Origin: Aporrectodea caliginosa
Taxonomy: Eukaryota; Annelida; Clitellata; Crassiclitellata; Lumbricidae
Direction of reading: 5' to 3'
Length of the DNA: 64,000 nt
NCBI GenBank assembly: GCA_020284085.1
Contig: JACEVL010000145.1
Span: forward strand, 268,501-332,500
The notes below the pieces were generated by a model, which searched no databases, had not been told where the DNA came from, and saw nothing but the letters and a program-made list of their open reading frames with translations. The position numbers and the translations under genes are program-made. This document shows, in pieces, positions 37,361 to 47,805 of this stretch (position 1 is its first letter; each line of letters starts with the position of its first letter).

Positions 37361-40300
37361 GTTGCAAAGGCAGCAATTTGAAATTCAATTAGAGCAATTG
37401 AGAAGAGATAGAGAAGATGCTGAAAGGAGAAGATTAGAGCAGATGATTGAATTTGAAAGGGCGCGGAAAAGTGACGAAGAGATACGTCAGCAACAGATTG
37501 AAGAGAAGAGACTACGTGAAGAAGAAAAGGAAAAAGTACGAATTTCAGAGTTGGAGCGAGCAGAAGAGGTTAGACAAGAAGAACTGAAATTACAGAAAGA
37601 AAGTATGGAGAGGGCGGAAGTGGAAAGACAAGAACGTTTAAAGTTGGAACAACAAAAAATAGCATTAAAAGAAGCACAACTCAAAGAGGAGAAACAAAAT
37701 AGAGAAGCTCAAGAACAAAGAAGGCAAGAAGAACGAGAAGAACAGAAAAGGAAACAGGAAGAAAGTGAAACGATGGTTTCGAAAATAAAGAAAATTGGTG
37801 ATGCCATGAAACACGTGTTACCTAAAATGCCAAACGATATGATGGAGGTGCCATTATATTTTGAAACGGTTGAGAATGCGTTTCGTAGTTTCAACGTGCA
37901 AGAACAATTCTGGGTGAAGTTACTATTGCCATTGATGACTCCGAAAGCTAGAACTGTTCTAAACAGATTGTCATTCGCTGATTTAGACGATTATGAGATC
38001 GTGAAACAGCACTTGTTAAAAGAATTCAAGTTGACACCGAGAGAGTACAGATCGAAGTTTATTGATGCGAAGAAGACAGCTGAAGAAACGTATACAATGT
38101 TTACAGCTAGGCTGAAGAACTTGTTGAACTATTATGTGAAAAGTCGCAAAGTGGATAAGAATTTTGAGAAGCTGTTTGATTTGTTAGTGGCGGATAAGTT
38201 GAAAGAATCACTACCACCAGGTCCACTACAGTTTGTGTTGTCGAAGGAAGGAACTGATTGTTACGAAGCTAGTGTTGTGGCAGACCTAGCGGACATTCAT
38301 GTGAATAATAGAATTGGTTTGGCAATTCCGAATAAGACAAGTTTTGGTTTTGTACCCAATGTAAAAAGAAATCAACAGTTCACTCCAAATTTTGGTTTTC
38401 ATTGGAAGAGCAATCAAGAAACAGGAAATCAGTTCAGAGGTGCAGAAGTGAAACCAAATTCTCCGGTAGTTCACGAGAATAGAGAGTCGATGATGACCAG
38501 ACAACGTCCGGTATATAACAAGTCACCACCAAGGTTTGTCGCGAGAGAAGGCAATGCATCGTTTACTCCATATAAAAGAAAAGAAAGCTTCGAACAACGA
38601 GGTGCAGTGGTGAAACGTTGTCACAACTGCGGATCAGACAGGCATTTGATGAAATTCTGTCCAGTTCCTGTTACAGCCTCAAATTATGGAAAACAAGAAA
38701 ATTCGAGGGTGAATCGAATTCAAGTGGTTGGTAATTCTGAAAGTCAAGCCACAGAACATCAGAATAATGAAACTGAAGTAAAGTCAGTGATGAAATGTCA
38801 CCTTTCACCTGATATTCAGAAAGAAATTCTATTGCACAATGGAATGCAGAAAGAAATGGCTGGAAAAGATGAAAGTACAACATTAAAGAAAGTGTTATTG
38901 CAGTACGTCGAGGTAGAAATTCGTGGAACAGCAGGAAAAGAACCAATAAAAGTAAAAGCACTGATTGATTCTGGAGCAGAGGTTCCGGTGATTAGTGAAG
39001 AATTACTGGAAGGCATGAAGGTGGAGCAGATTGGAAAAGTGAACTTACAATGCGTGGCAGGAGATGCCATTCCTGCAAAGTTAGTGAAAGTTGATGTAAG
39101 GCTGTGTTGTAACGATGTGGAAGAAGAGATAATTCCGCATAAAATCAAATGTTCACTGACACCGTATGTAACATTGATGTGTGCTAGTATTGCAAAAATG
39201 GGAAGCACAGAAAGATTCTTGTTGCATCCAGAAATCATTGCAGAACTAAAAGCCGTGCCACAAGTGAAAATGATACAAGGAGATGTGCAAGCGAATGTAA
39301 CGACGAGATTGCAGAGTCAGCGAAAGAAAGTGGTAGAAGTCGAAGAGGAAAGTGAAACTGAAAGTTCAAGTGAAGAGGAAAACGAAAGTGATGATCAACA
39401 AAGTTTAATGCCAGATGGAATAACAGCAGAAATGAGTGAACAAGAGATGGCTGCATGCAAGAATGGTAATCTAAATGAAACGAAAGAGGATAATGAATGT
39501 GATGTGGAGATAGCAGATTTGTTTGAAGAAAATGAGAAAGACGAAGAACAACAGATGCAGATTGCAGACGCAAAGAAATTCGAAGAACAGCAGAGACAAG
39601 ATGAATCATTGAAAGCATGGTGGACGTTAGCGCCAGATAAAGAATCTGAATTCTGCGTGGTAAATGGCTTACTGTACAAGAGATATCGAATATTAGAGCA
39701 AACGATATATCAATTGGTGTTACCAAAAGAGCGACGAATGAAAGTGATGGAGTTGGCTCACGAATCAGTATTTGGAGGACATCTTGGAGAAGAGAAAACT
39801 AGAGAACGAATAAAGTTGTCTTTTACGTGGCCAAAGATGAGAAGAGATATAGTGAAATTTTGCAAATCATGTGAGAAATGTCAATTAAAGGCAAGAAGTT
39901 TGGTGATGGACAGGGTTCCTATCACTCCAATTCCAAGAGAAGATGTGGCCTTTAGAAGAATTACAATGGATTGTGTAGGACCAATCGAGCCAGCATCTGC
40001 TGCAGGTCACAAGTACTGTTTATGTATTGTCGATTCTTGCACAAGATGGCCTACAGTGTTTCTGTTGAAATCATTAACTGCAAAAGCTGTGTGTGATGCT
40101 TTGATGGAGTTGTTCATGAACGTTGGTGTACCTTCAGTGATCACAAGTGACCAAGGAACAAATTTTACTGCGAGTCTGACAAGAGAATTTCTGAATTTAA
40201 TGGGTTGTAGTCCAAGATTTGACACGCCAGGTCATCCAGAGGCAGCTGGACTAGTAGAAAGATGGAACCAAACATTCAAGAAAATGATCCATCATGTAAT

Positions 40301-42302
40301 TGTTGACAATCCAAGGCAATGGCACAAAGTAATTCCGTTTACAGTGTGGGCATTACGAGAAGTACCGAATGCAACTACTGGAATTGCTCCTTATATGTTG
40401 GTGTATGGAAAGATTCCGCGTGGACCATTGGCAATTCTAAAAGAAAGTTGGACAAGAGAAATTAATTTACCACCTCATATTGGAATCCAACCAGAAAAGT
40501 ACTTGAAAGACATGAAAGCAAATATGGAAAAAGCATTACTGTTTGCAGAATCATATTCACGAGAGAAGCAATTACAGTATACGAATCAATACAACAAAAG
40601 AGCGAAACATAAAGAATTTGAACCGGGTGAAAAAGTTATTGTGTTGTATCCGACTTCAACAAATAAACTGATGTCACGATGGCATGGTCCATGTACTGTC
40701 ATACAACGAAGGTCAAAGTACTCTTATTTGATTGATATGGGTGACGATTGTCGAAAGATAATTCACGCAAATAAAATCAGAAAGTACATTACAAGAGCAA
40801 TGAGTTGTGGACTAATCGTTGAAGAAGATGAAGACTTTGGTTCAGTGGTTGAACTGCTGACGAAGAATGACTTGCAAGATGAAAAGAACTCACTGAATCT
40901 TGATCCTGATCAGATTAGCCATTTAACATTGACTCAACAAAAACAATTGCTGGAAGTACTGAACAAATATTCTGATCGATTTTCTGAAAAGCCTGGACTA
41001 TGTACATTGGTTGAACATGAAATCGAACTGAAACCGGAATTTCGTGAAAAAGAATTTATGGCTTACCGTATTCCACTCATCTATCGAGCAGAAGTTGAAC
41101 GACAAATTAAAGAAATGCTTCAAGCCAACATTATAAAACCATCTTCGAGCAGAATGGCAAGTCCGCTGGTAATTGTTAAAAAGAAAGACGGTTCTCTGAG
41201 ACTTGCCTGCGACTACAGATACATTAACTCGTTCACTGTGGATTGTAAATATCCGATGCCGATTGTAAAAGATGTTTTGCACAAAGTTGGAAAATCAAAT
41301 GTGATCTCGATTTTTGATTGTCGAAGTGCTTACTGGACTTGTCCTGTTAAGCAAACTGATCAATGGAAAACTGCTTTTGTTACTCACAATGGACTGTACG
41401 AGTTTACTCGTGTTCCTTTCGGAATGATCAACTCAGGAAGAACATTTGTTAAAGCAATTAACATGGTTTTACAGCCTATAAATGAATTTGCTGAGCCCTA
41501 TGTAGATGACATTGCTGTGCATTCAGATGATTGGAAGATTCATTTACAGCATTTAGATGCATATTTAATGCAAATGAGACTGCATAACATTACTCTGAAC
41601 TTAAAGAAATGTATCTTTGGTAAGAGTGAGGTAAAGTTCATCGGTCATGTGGTTGGTTCTGGAACGATTCAAATGAATCCAGATAGAATTGAAAGTTTAA
41701 TTAATTTGAAAACCCCAGAAACGAAGAAACAAGTTAAGCAATTGCTGGGATTTTTTGGTTACTATAGACAGTTTATCAAAGATTTTGCACAGATTGCGAA
41801 GCCTCTATCTGATTTGACAAGCAAACATGTTCCAGATAAGATTGATTGGACTGATAGACATCAACAGGCATTTAATTTACTTAAAGATGCTGTACGCTCT
41901 AAAGTTGTTTTATATGTTTTTGATGTTGGAAAACCTTTTAATTTGTACTGCGATAGTAGTGATTTTGCAGTAGGAGCTGTGCTAACGCAGATGGATGATA
42001 AGGGAATAGAACGCCCTGTGTCATTTATAAGTCAGAAGTTGACTGACACCCAGAAGAGATGGGCAACTGTGGAGAAAGAAGCCTATGCTATTGTTTGGGC
42101 TCTAAATAAGTTGAAAGAGATAATAATTGGATCTAAAGTTCACATCTTTACCGATCACAATCCTTTAACTTATCTGACTGAATCTATGTCTAAGTCTGCT
42201 AAACTGGTGCGTTGGGCTTTAGCACTGCAAACTTTTGATGTAGAAGTTAATTATAAGAAAGGACGATTAAATGTTGTAGCAGATTGTTTATCTAGATTAT
42301 AA
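37122..42302 (+). CDS. gag-pol: Gag-Pol polyprotein of Gmr1-like retrotransposon (Gag-PR-INT-RT-RNase H)
   Basis: An open frame of 1726 codons; its true beginning is the Gag frame at 36734. Domains, residues counted from 37122: coiled coil to about 230; capsid-like, SCAN-like helical segment about 261-377 (LLPLMTPKAR, EFKLTPREYRSKF); CCHC knuckle about 499 (CHNCGSDRHLMKFC); aspartic protease about 614 (LIDSGAEVPVIS); integrase HHCC about 877 (HESVFGGHLGEEKT, CKSCEKC); integrase core D950 (MDCVG), D about 1010 (SDQGTNF), E about 1046 (GLVERWN); a GPY/F-like tail (RWHGPCTVIQRRSKYSYLID); RT with YVDDIAVHSDD at about 1460; RNase H with CDSSDFAVGAVL (1610), EKEAYAIVWAL and TDHNPLTYL. All catalytic residues seen are kept, so this is a young copy. 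Integrase lying before RT is diagnostic of the Gmr1 group. No envelope gene is seen. Confidence 0.95.
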   Translation: MPDRKNYVFRERKKRKQKMQRQEELRLQREKEEKAENARQEELRLQREKEEKAENARQEELRLQREKEEKAEQVRVAELELQRQQFEIQLEQLRRDREDAERRRLEQMIEFERARKSDEEIRQQQIEEKRLREEEKEKVRISELERAEEVRQEELKLQKESMERAEVERQERLKLEQQKIALKEAQLKEEKQNREAQEQRRQEEREEQKRKQEESETMVSKIKKIGDAMKHVLPKMPNDMMEVPLYFETVENAFRSFNVQEQFWVKLLLPLMTPKARTVLNRLSFADLDDYEIVKQHLLKEFKLTPREYRSKFIDAKKTAEETYTMFTARLKNLLNYYVKSRKVDKNFEKLFDLLVADKLKESLPPGPLQFVLSKEGTDCYEASVVADLADIHVNNRIGLAIPNKTSFGFVPNVKRNQQFTPNFGFHWKSNQETGNQFRGAEVKPNSPVVHENRESMMTRQRPVYNKSPPRFVAREGNASFTPYKRKESFEQRGAVVKRCHNCGSDRHLMKFCPVPVTASNYGKQENSRVNRIQVVGNSESQATEHQNNETEVKSVMKCHLSPDIQKEILLHNGMQKEMAGKDESTTLKKVLLQYVEVEIRGTAGKEPIKVKALIDSGAEVPVISEELLEGMKVEQIGKVNLQCVAGDAIPAKLVKVDVRLCCNDVEEEIIPHKIKCSLTPYVTLMCASIAKMGSTERFLLHPEIIAELKAVPQVKMIQGDVQANVTTRLQSQRKKVVEVEEESETESSSEEENESDDQQSLMPDGITAEMSEQEMAACKNGNLNETKEDNECDVEIADLFEENEKDEEQQMQIADAKKFEEQQRQDESLKAWWTLAPDKESEFCVVNGLLYKRYRILEQTIYQLVLPKERRMKVMELAHESVFGGHLGEEKTRERIKLSFTWPKMRRDIVKFCKSCEKCQLKARSLVMDRVPITPIPREDVAFRRITMDCVGPIEPASAAGHKYCLCIVDSCTRWPTVFLLKSLTAKAVCDALMELFMNVGVPSVITSDQGTNFTASLTREFLNLMGCSPRFDTPGHPEAAGLVERWNQTFKKMIHHVIVDNPRQWHKVIPFTVWALREVPNATTGIAPYMLVYGKIPRGPLAILKESWTREINLPPHIGIQPEKYLKDMKANMEKALLFAESYSREKQLQYTNQYNKRAKHKEFEPGEKVIVLYPTSTNKLMSRWHGPCTVIQRRSKYSYLIDMGDDCRKIIHANKIRKYITRAMSCGLIVEEDEDFGSVVELLTKNDLQDEKNSLNLDPDQISHLTLTQQKQLLEVLNKYSDRFSEKPGLCTLVEHEIELKPEFREKEFMAYRIPLIYRAEVERQIKEMLQANIIKPSSSRMASPLVIVKKKDGSLRLACDYRYINSFTVDCKYPMPIVKDVLHKVGKSNVISIFDCRSAYWTCPVKQTDQWKTAFVTHNGLYEFTRVPFGMINSGRTFVKAINMVLQPINEFAEPYVDDIAVHSDDWKIHLQHLDAYLMQMRLHNITLNLKKCIFGKSEVKFIGHVVGSGTIQMNPDRIESLINLKTPETKKQVKQLLGFFGYYRQFIKDFAQIAKPLSDLTSKHVPDKIDWTDRHQQAFNLLKDAVRSKVVLYVFDVGKPFNLYCDSSDFAVGAVLTQMDDKGIERPVSFISQKLTDTQKRWATVEKEAYAIVWALNKLKEIIIGSKVHIFTDHNPLTYLTESMSKSAKLVRWALALQTFDVEVNYKKGRLNVVADCLSRL

Positions 42303-42417
42303 GATTGTTTATTTTACTGTATTATATAGTATTAAGTTTATTGCATAATTTAGTACCTGATGATTTCGCAAATTTTTAAGTTTAATTTGCTCAATCCAAA
42401 GAAAGGGAAGGAGGTAA

Positions 42418-42840
42418 TGTGAACTAATGTTTTGCATATATAATGAGCACAGGTGTTCCTTATGTTGATATATATATATAATGTGTATTCGATTGTTAAG
42501 CGTTTTAGTCTTAGGCCTTAGTTGCGCTGTCGGCTCGTGGGCGCTTGGCCTAAAGTAGCCTAAACTTTGGCTGACGATAGATTCTCTACACGTGCAGTTA
42601 GCGCGCCAAACTTAGAAACTGCTGATGACAGTGAATTTGAACTATACAGTGTAGTACAGTTGTTTTAAGGCAAGAGTTGAGTTGTTTGTTATTAAACTGT
42701 GTTTGAAGAAAGAAAGAAACATTCAAAGAACTGTGTCAATTTAATTCTTAAACAGTTAGAAGACGTTGAGCAATTTATATGTAGAGATAAGGAAAGTTCT
42801 TGAGGTAGGTCACAACTAAGAAAGAAAAGAGTTGGTGACA
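42418..42840 (+). repeat. 3' LTR of the Gmr1-like element (short form, 423 bp)
   Basis: Starts TGTGAACTAATG directly after the polypurine tract and ends GTTGGTGACA. Its middle block is the short version shared with the truncated copy at 26501-26918, unlike its own 5' partner. Beyond 42840 the sequence changes abruptly to a minus-strand ORF. Confidence 0.92.
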
Positions 42841-43111
42841 GTAATATTTGTGGAACAGATTTCTCTTGGCTTTTTGAATCAAAAGATCCATTGAAAGTAA
42901 ATTTAGATGAAAACATCTCATTCCGAACCAATTTTGCTGTATGCATGAGATGGACTGCATCCATATCAGAGTTCTGTTTGATTTGTTCCAGTGCAATGCC
43001 TAAATTTTCACGAAAAGTTAATAGAACATCTCGTCCATGACTGACAGCAGTCAGGTCTGGAAAGTTTTCTAGTAAACGATCTTTAAGTCGAGTAGCATTA
43101 AGTCTGCTGGT
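42841..43111 (-). pseudogene. Continuation of the 43112 ORF after the TAG, cut off by the LTR
   Basis: The minus-strand frame stays open after the TAG for about 90 codons (TSRLNATRLKDRLLENFPDL ... SQEKSVPQILL) and breaks exactly at the 3' LTR border. The keeping of frame supports one original gene. Confidence 0.6.
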
Positions 43112-43957
43112 CTAGAAAATGCCATGACGCTGCAGTTGTTCTGCATAAAGTTGGCTAAGTTCAGCTAGTTTGAATACTGGAGGTGAAATGTCGTTGACTC
43201 TGGCTTCTTCTAAATATGCTATAATTTCAGCTAATGCGATTGATTCTACATCTAACCCGGTTATGCACTTTACATTTTCAGTTTCACATGGCACTGTCAG
43301 TGAACGTGCTGCTTTATGATACAGATCTAGCAAACAAGTGGGGTGGTATTTCGCCTCGATTGCAATCAAATCGCCCCTAGACAACTTTCCTAGCAACAAG
43401 TTATCTTTAATTATATTGGCACATGAGCGAACTTTTGTGTCAACGTCAAAAGTCATGACTTGCCGGAGGCTATCTTTACCCACTTCTTCGCAAAAGAAGC
43501 ACAGCGATTGCAATGGTTCTTGTATGTGCACTGCAGAAGAGCGCATTAAACGTGGTGTTTTAGCACTTGTCTCACGGTGCAAATGAACCTCGGTTTCAGA
43601 CTCAGTTGGAAGCATATTAGAAACATTTTTACGCTTACGAAGGCGATCAAGTGTACATGAATGCAACACATTCCTGCACTGTTGATGCCAGGAGGCATTG
43701 CGTCTCAGCCATGTAGCTGTAATGCCATCACCCTCATCCCAAGTGGTTACAGGAAGTCCAGGTGGCAACTCGCCTATTTCAATGAAACCAGCAACATCTT
43801 TTTCAAGGCTGATATACCCAGCGCCAATATTGTCCCTTTTATAATTAGCGGGACAAATGGTTTTGACTCTGTTAAGCACCTTCTGGCAAAATATACACAT
43901 ACTCCAATCAATAGTACCCACCGGAGAGAATGCCATTGTCGAGTTCGTATATTGCAC
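43112..43957 (-). CDS. Repeat-associated uncharacterised protein with paired-cysteine modules, interrupted and truncated
   Basis: A 281-codon frame with two similar modules: CIFCQKVLN...CPAN with a following HQQC (about residues 21-95) and CFFCEEVGKDSL...C...HPTCLLDLYHKA (about 150-220). These look like zinc-binding C-x2-C...H-x-x-C units. I recall similar proteins as high-copy, mobile-element-linked hypothetical genes in aquatic invertebrates; function unknown. The frame ends in TAG (43112-43114), yet the same frame stays open beyond it down to the LTR at 42840 (TSRLNATRLKDRLL ... QEKSVPQILL), so the TAG looks like a nonsense mutation and the 3' part was removed by the Gmr1-like element. Met 1 or Met 8 could be the start. 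Confidence 0.6.
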   Translation of the reverse strand: MQYTNSTMAFSPVGTIDWSMCIFCQKVLNRVKTICPANYKRDNIGAGYISLEKDVAGFIEIGELPPGLPVTTWDEGDGITATWLRRNASWHQQCRNVLHSCTLDRLRKRKNVSNMLPTESETEVHLHRETSAKTPRLMRSSAVHIQEPLQSLCFFCEEVGKDSLRQVMTFDVDTKVRSCANIIKDNLLLGKLSRGDLIAIEAKYHPTCLLDLYHKAARSLTVPCETENVKCITGLDVESIALAEIIAYLEEARVNDISPPVFKLAELSQLYAEQLQRHGIF

Positions 43958-44354
43958 ACTTCGACACAGTGTTATGTTGACGAATGTACGCAGACGATAA
44001 AAGCACTAATTGAACGATTTATTCCTGAAATTCTTATATCATTAAAATAATTGTAATATAATTATATAATTACAATTATTATTACTAAGGACGCCGTGAG
44101 GGAAAGAAATAAGTAACCATATCAACGTAAACACACGCAAACGGGTACCACAATTAGCCGAATTGTGCACAACATAGCCCAAAAGACGGCGTCGTCATCG
44201 TTTACAAAAGTGACTAAATTTTATTATTTACAAATATATTCACAAGTGTTAGTATATCAGGTTATTTTTGATATTTTTCGGGCTTTCAAATTGGAAAGTT
44301 TGTTGCTTGTACTTATAAGTTGAACAATGCAGTAGTTTGCCGTCTTTAATTCCC

Positions 44355-44500
44355 TCCACTATAAGCTTTGTAGGCTGCTATTAGCACCGTTGTATTGCAG
44401 GCTGTCTGTTCTGTTAGTAGTTAAGATTGTTTCAATTGCATAACATGTAGGCCTAAATGTACAGCGCAGTGCGTTTGTCAGGCGCTTAATAAAGAAAAGG
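44355..44500 (+). mobile_element. 5'-truncated copy of the SINE at 15895
   Basis: GCTTTGTAGGCTGCTATTAG through CAGGCGCTTAATAAAGAAAA, missing the tRNA head. A purine-rich GAGGA tract follows to about 44636. Confidence 0.72.
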
Positions 44501-44639
44501 AGGAGGAGAAAGAGATATGGGAGGATCAATGGAAAGAGGAGACAAGAGAATGCGAGAGAGAAGAGCGAGGAGAAGAAAGAGGAGTAGAAAGAGGAGGAAG
44601 AAGAGGAGGAAAAAAGAGAAGAGGATGATGAAGAGGAAT

Positions 44640-45640
44640 TTATTACAACAAAGCAACTTATAAATAATAGCTTCTTGACAGACTAAAAATTAACGTTCTT
44701 GTTTGATTTCTGAAGCCTGACAGCCTATTGAATATTGAGTTCGCTTTAGACCTCTCTGAAACAGTGTTCATCCAGTTGGATGCCACCTATTATAAGAATT
44801 GGGTTCAGGAGAGGGGCAGTAACCTTTGTAAGACTGATGAGTCCCAGTAAGTTTTTCCACTGGGTTCGATGTGGCTAAGGACCCCCGCTTTGTTGATCGG
44901 ATATGAAGTACATTAAGGACCAGTTTTTCTGCATGGAGAAACAAACAGTTATCCGTCTGATCTTCTCGACAGATGAATCATATAAATGATAATGGTTGGA
45001 TTTTGGTGCGCCATAAGGACTGTTAAAAAAACTTGATGTTGCACTGTTTATCAAGGATTTAGCTAATTCATATTTCTGAAATGTTGTTCTAGGTGTCCCT
45101 AGTTAGCGGGATATTGATCCCTTTTGGGACTCCTCTTGCGGCCAATCCTGATACTTTATGTTGAAATGTTATTGCACCTTTTACACGCATTCGAAAGATC
45201 CTTAAAAAAATACGTTTCATCTCAACTCAGGTCCGAACCCGAAGAGAAGGAGGAGGACGACGCTAATCATTTTTGTAGTGACACAGTGTCGTCCAACAGC
45301 AACAAACAACAATCGCTGGAAGCATCGGGAATTATCCATGGACTAAGGAAAAACGCAATCGGCCATTGCAGCAACAAGATGCGCCAATCAGTGGATATTG
45401 TAATGTTCGCCTTAGACACCTTTAACACATAATTATACAATGTTATAAATATATAATTTGCCGTTGGTCGCTAGATATGAAAACAATTAGAACATAGAAT
45501 AAGGTCGACGTAAACGACTCTCAGGGTCAACATAACAAAGATGTTATTGACAAAGAACGGAACTTTTTTACCATTCGGTGGCCGTGGCACCAGTCCGAAG
45601 TCTGGAATCTTTGGAGGGCGAGGTTATTCATCTTTGTTAT
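44640..45640. other. Unassigned sequence
   Basis: A 102-codon plus frame (45124-45432) overlaps SINE-like words and has no family marks. The GACACAGTGTCGTCCAACAG word recurs at 51550 (GACACAGTGTCGTTAAAG), a dispersed repeat. Confidence 0.35.
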
Positions 45641-45750
45641 CATGCAAAGACGTTTCTTTTCCCCGGGGTTTTCGTGCTGAGAGCGCTTCTGAATAGTTAT
45701 TCTGAGAGAGGCGCAATATAAATTTTTAGATACAATATAATACGACGTCA
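45640..45750 (+). mobile_element. LINE 3' end
   Basis: Near copy of 35180-35275: CGTGCTGAGAGCGCTTCTGA, GAATAGTTATTCTG, GAGGCGCAATATAAAT and a TACAATA tail. Confidence 0.6.
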
Positions 45751-46369
45751 CTTAGCAACTTTCATGGAAGAAAATTTCGGCCACTGGCGTACAGGCCCAC
45801 TCAGGTGGTGCCAATCTTAAGTAGGCATATAAGGGGAAAAAAAAGAATATCTCTTATGACTAATAATCGTTGAACAGAAACTACTAAGGATGAAAATAAT
45901 TATATCTAATTAGAACATAAGTTAACGAAAAGTATTAGGCTTCGACAGTCACAAGATGGCGCTAAACGATAGATTGTACATTGATCTTTTGAACACCTTT
46001 TACACGCATCCTCCAGAACCTATAAATAAAGTAACTGCGATTAAATTAACTGATAGCTGTAATATGCCAAAACTAATCTTTGCCGGCGGCAACGGCCAAT
46101 GTTGTCATAAGCTGCCGTTAAACTGGGAAACCAAACCAAATTAACTGACTTATACACTTCATTAAAAAATAAGTTAGTTAAGATAATCAATAAAGGTAAA
46201 AAAATGTAATTCGATATTTTAAGTTTGTTCCTGTGAATAGTTAAATTTCTTAGTCATTTAATTAGTCTTTTATTAATACATTTTTATATTTTTTAAGTAA
46301 ATAGTGCATTATTGTGATACACAAGTTGTAACTGGATTATTATACTTCAATTTCGGTTGAATGTGTTCA

Positions 46370-47800
46370 TTTTGGTTACTGAAACACCCATAGATAACAT
46401 CTTTTCTATTGTTAATTTTTAAATATGTTATGTCATATAACATTTATAATAAAGTTCTGATGTTGGACAATTATAAATATTAATTATTGTTTTTTTTTGT
46501 TCCTTTTTTTCAATATAACATATGGTTACTGTATAAGAGTAGCTATTATGTTGCATAATACTGCATTATTGTGCTGCAGTAATGAGTTCTATGATTATAA
46601 TTTGAATCTATTGAAACTAAACTTTAAACAATTATATTACATGTATGCTTTGTTGGTTAATGAAATTTTAATTATGGTGTATTAGATACATGAAATGTTT
46701 GAAAGAGTACTTCGTGAATGTCTTTTGTGGAACAATTGCTGCATAATAATATTGTTTAACTTGCATAAATTCTGTTTGTTAGTATATGGAAATCATAGAC
46801 AATGAGATGAACTACTTTATATTGAAAAATATTGAATATTAGTGAAAAGCTCCGTTTGGACACCTTGAATAGTGCTGTTCGGACGCTGTAAGGTTCTTGT
46901 ACTTATTGAATTGTATATTGTCTCTATATTATTTGTCGTCGACGGCCTTTGATGTCATAAGACGACGTAAAACTGTGGAATAATAATTATAGAATAATGC
47001 GGGTTATTATTATTATGTGTACATTTTGGTTACTGAAACACCCATAGATAACATCTGTTCAATTGTTAATTTTTAAATATGTTATATCATATAACATTTA
47101 TAATAAAATTCTGATGTTGGAAAATTATAAATATTAATTATTGGTTAATGAATATCGATATTGCCATATTACTATTATGCAATGTTGGTTGCAATGTTGG
47201 TTGCAATGCTGGTTATTATTATTCAACTTTGGTTCTTCAGTATTATATATTACAAATGGTTTGGTTTGGTTACTGTATCAGTGTAGCTACTATGTTGCCT
47301 AATATTGCAGTACTGTGTTGCAATGCTGGTTACTGAAATAGCTATAGACAACTTCTTTTCAACTGTTGATTTTGTTTAAAATATGTTATGTCATAACAAT
47401 AAGAACCCGATGTTAGAAAATTATAAACATTACTTATTGGTTAATGAATATTCATATTACAATATTACTATCATTCAACTTTGGTTCTTCAATATTGCAT
47501 AGGGCTTGGTTAGGCCTAATGTATATGAACAGGAATACCTTAATCAATTATAATACATGTATGCTTTGTTAGGTAACGAAATTTGTCAAGTCATAATAAT
47601 CACAGACAGTATGAGATGAACTACTTTATGTTACAAAAATATTGAATATGAGTGAAATTGTAAAGCTCCGTTTCGACACCTTTAATGGTGTCGTTCGGAT
47701 GCTATAGGACAGGTTTCTTGTTCTGATTGTATTGTATATTTCTGTATTGTCGTCAACGGCCTTTGATGTCATAGGACGACGTTAAACTATGGACAAATAA
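46370..47800 (+). repeat. Degenerate tandem duplication of about 0.6 kb units, AT-rich
   Basis: GTTACTGAAACACCCATAGA with TATGTTATGTCATATAAC, then GATGTTGGA and TTATAAATATTAATTATTG appears at 46376-46484 and 47022-47140, and in changed form at 47325-47440. GGTTACTGTAT..GTAGCTA recurs at 46523 and 47264. The units end in the GTCGTC hairpin repeats. Nothing looks coding. Confidence 0.6.
46848..46992 (+). repeat. GTCGTC hairpin repeat, copy 1
   Basis: AAGCTCCGTTTGGACACCTT ... GTCGTCGACGGCCTTTGATG, then CATAAGACGACG and a (TAATAAT) tail. Words GTCGTC and GACGAC can pair. Probably a SINE/LINE 3' end. Confidence 0.62.
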
Positions 47801-47805
47801 TAATA
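47655..47805 (+). repeat. GTCGTC hairpin repeat, copy 2
   Basis: AAAGCTCCGTTTCGACACCT, GTCGTCAACGGCCTTTGATG, AGGACGACGTTAAACT and an AATAATAAT tail. Confidence 0.68.

Larger units (their letters stand above)
35954..42840 (+). mobile_element. Gmr1-like Ty3/gypsy LTR retrotransposon, nearly complete
   Basis: Two direct LTRs (35954-36428 and 42418-42840) with TG...CA ends flank an internal region holding a primer-binding site at about 36433, a 19 bp tandem array, Gag, and a polyprotein ending just before a polypurine tract (about 42398-42417, GAAAGGGAAGGAGG core). Within the polyprotein the integrase precedes reverse transcriptase and RNase H, which is the Gmr1 arrangement and not the usual gypsy order. 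One extra base near 37177 separates the Gag start from the rest. The 5-bp flanks (attat / gtaat) do not match, so no target duplication is seen. Its left neighbour is a minus-strand LINE and its right neighbour an unrelated minus-strand ORF cut off at the LTR. Confidence 0.93.

Noticed and set aside
37487..41282. Minus-strand ORFs under the retrotransposon
   Set aside because: Shadows of the Gag-Pol frame with biased composition and no domains.
35954..42840. Endogenous retrovirus with envelope
   Set aside because: No envelope-like frame follows RNase H; the polypurine tract comes about 100 bp after the stop.
45124..45432. 102-codon plus-strand ORF
   Set aside because: Overlaps dispersed SINE-like words and has no recognisable motif; kept only as unassigned sequence.
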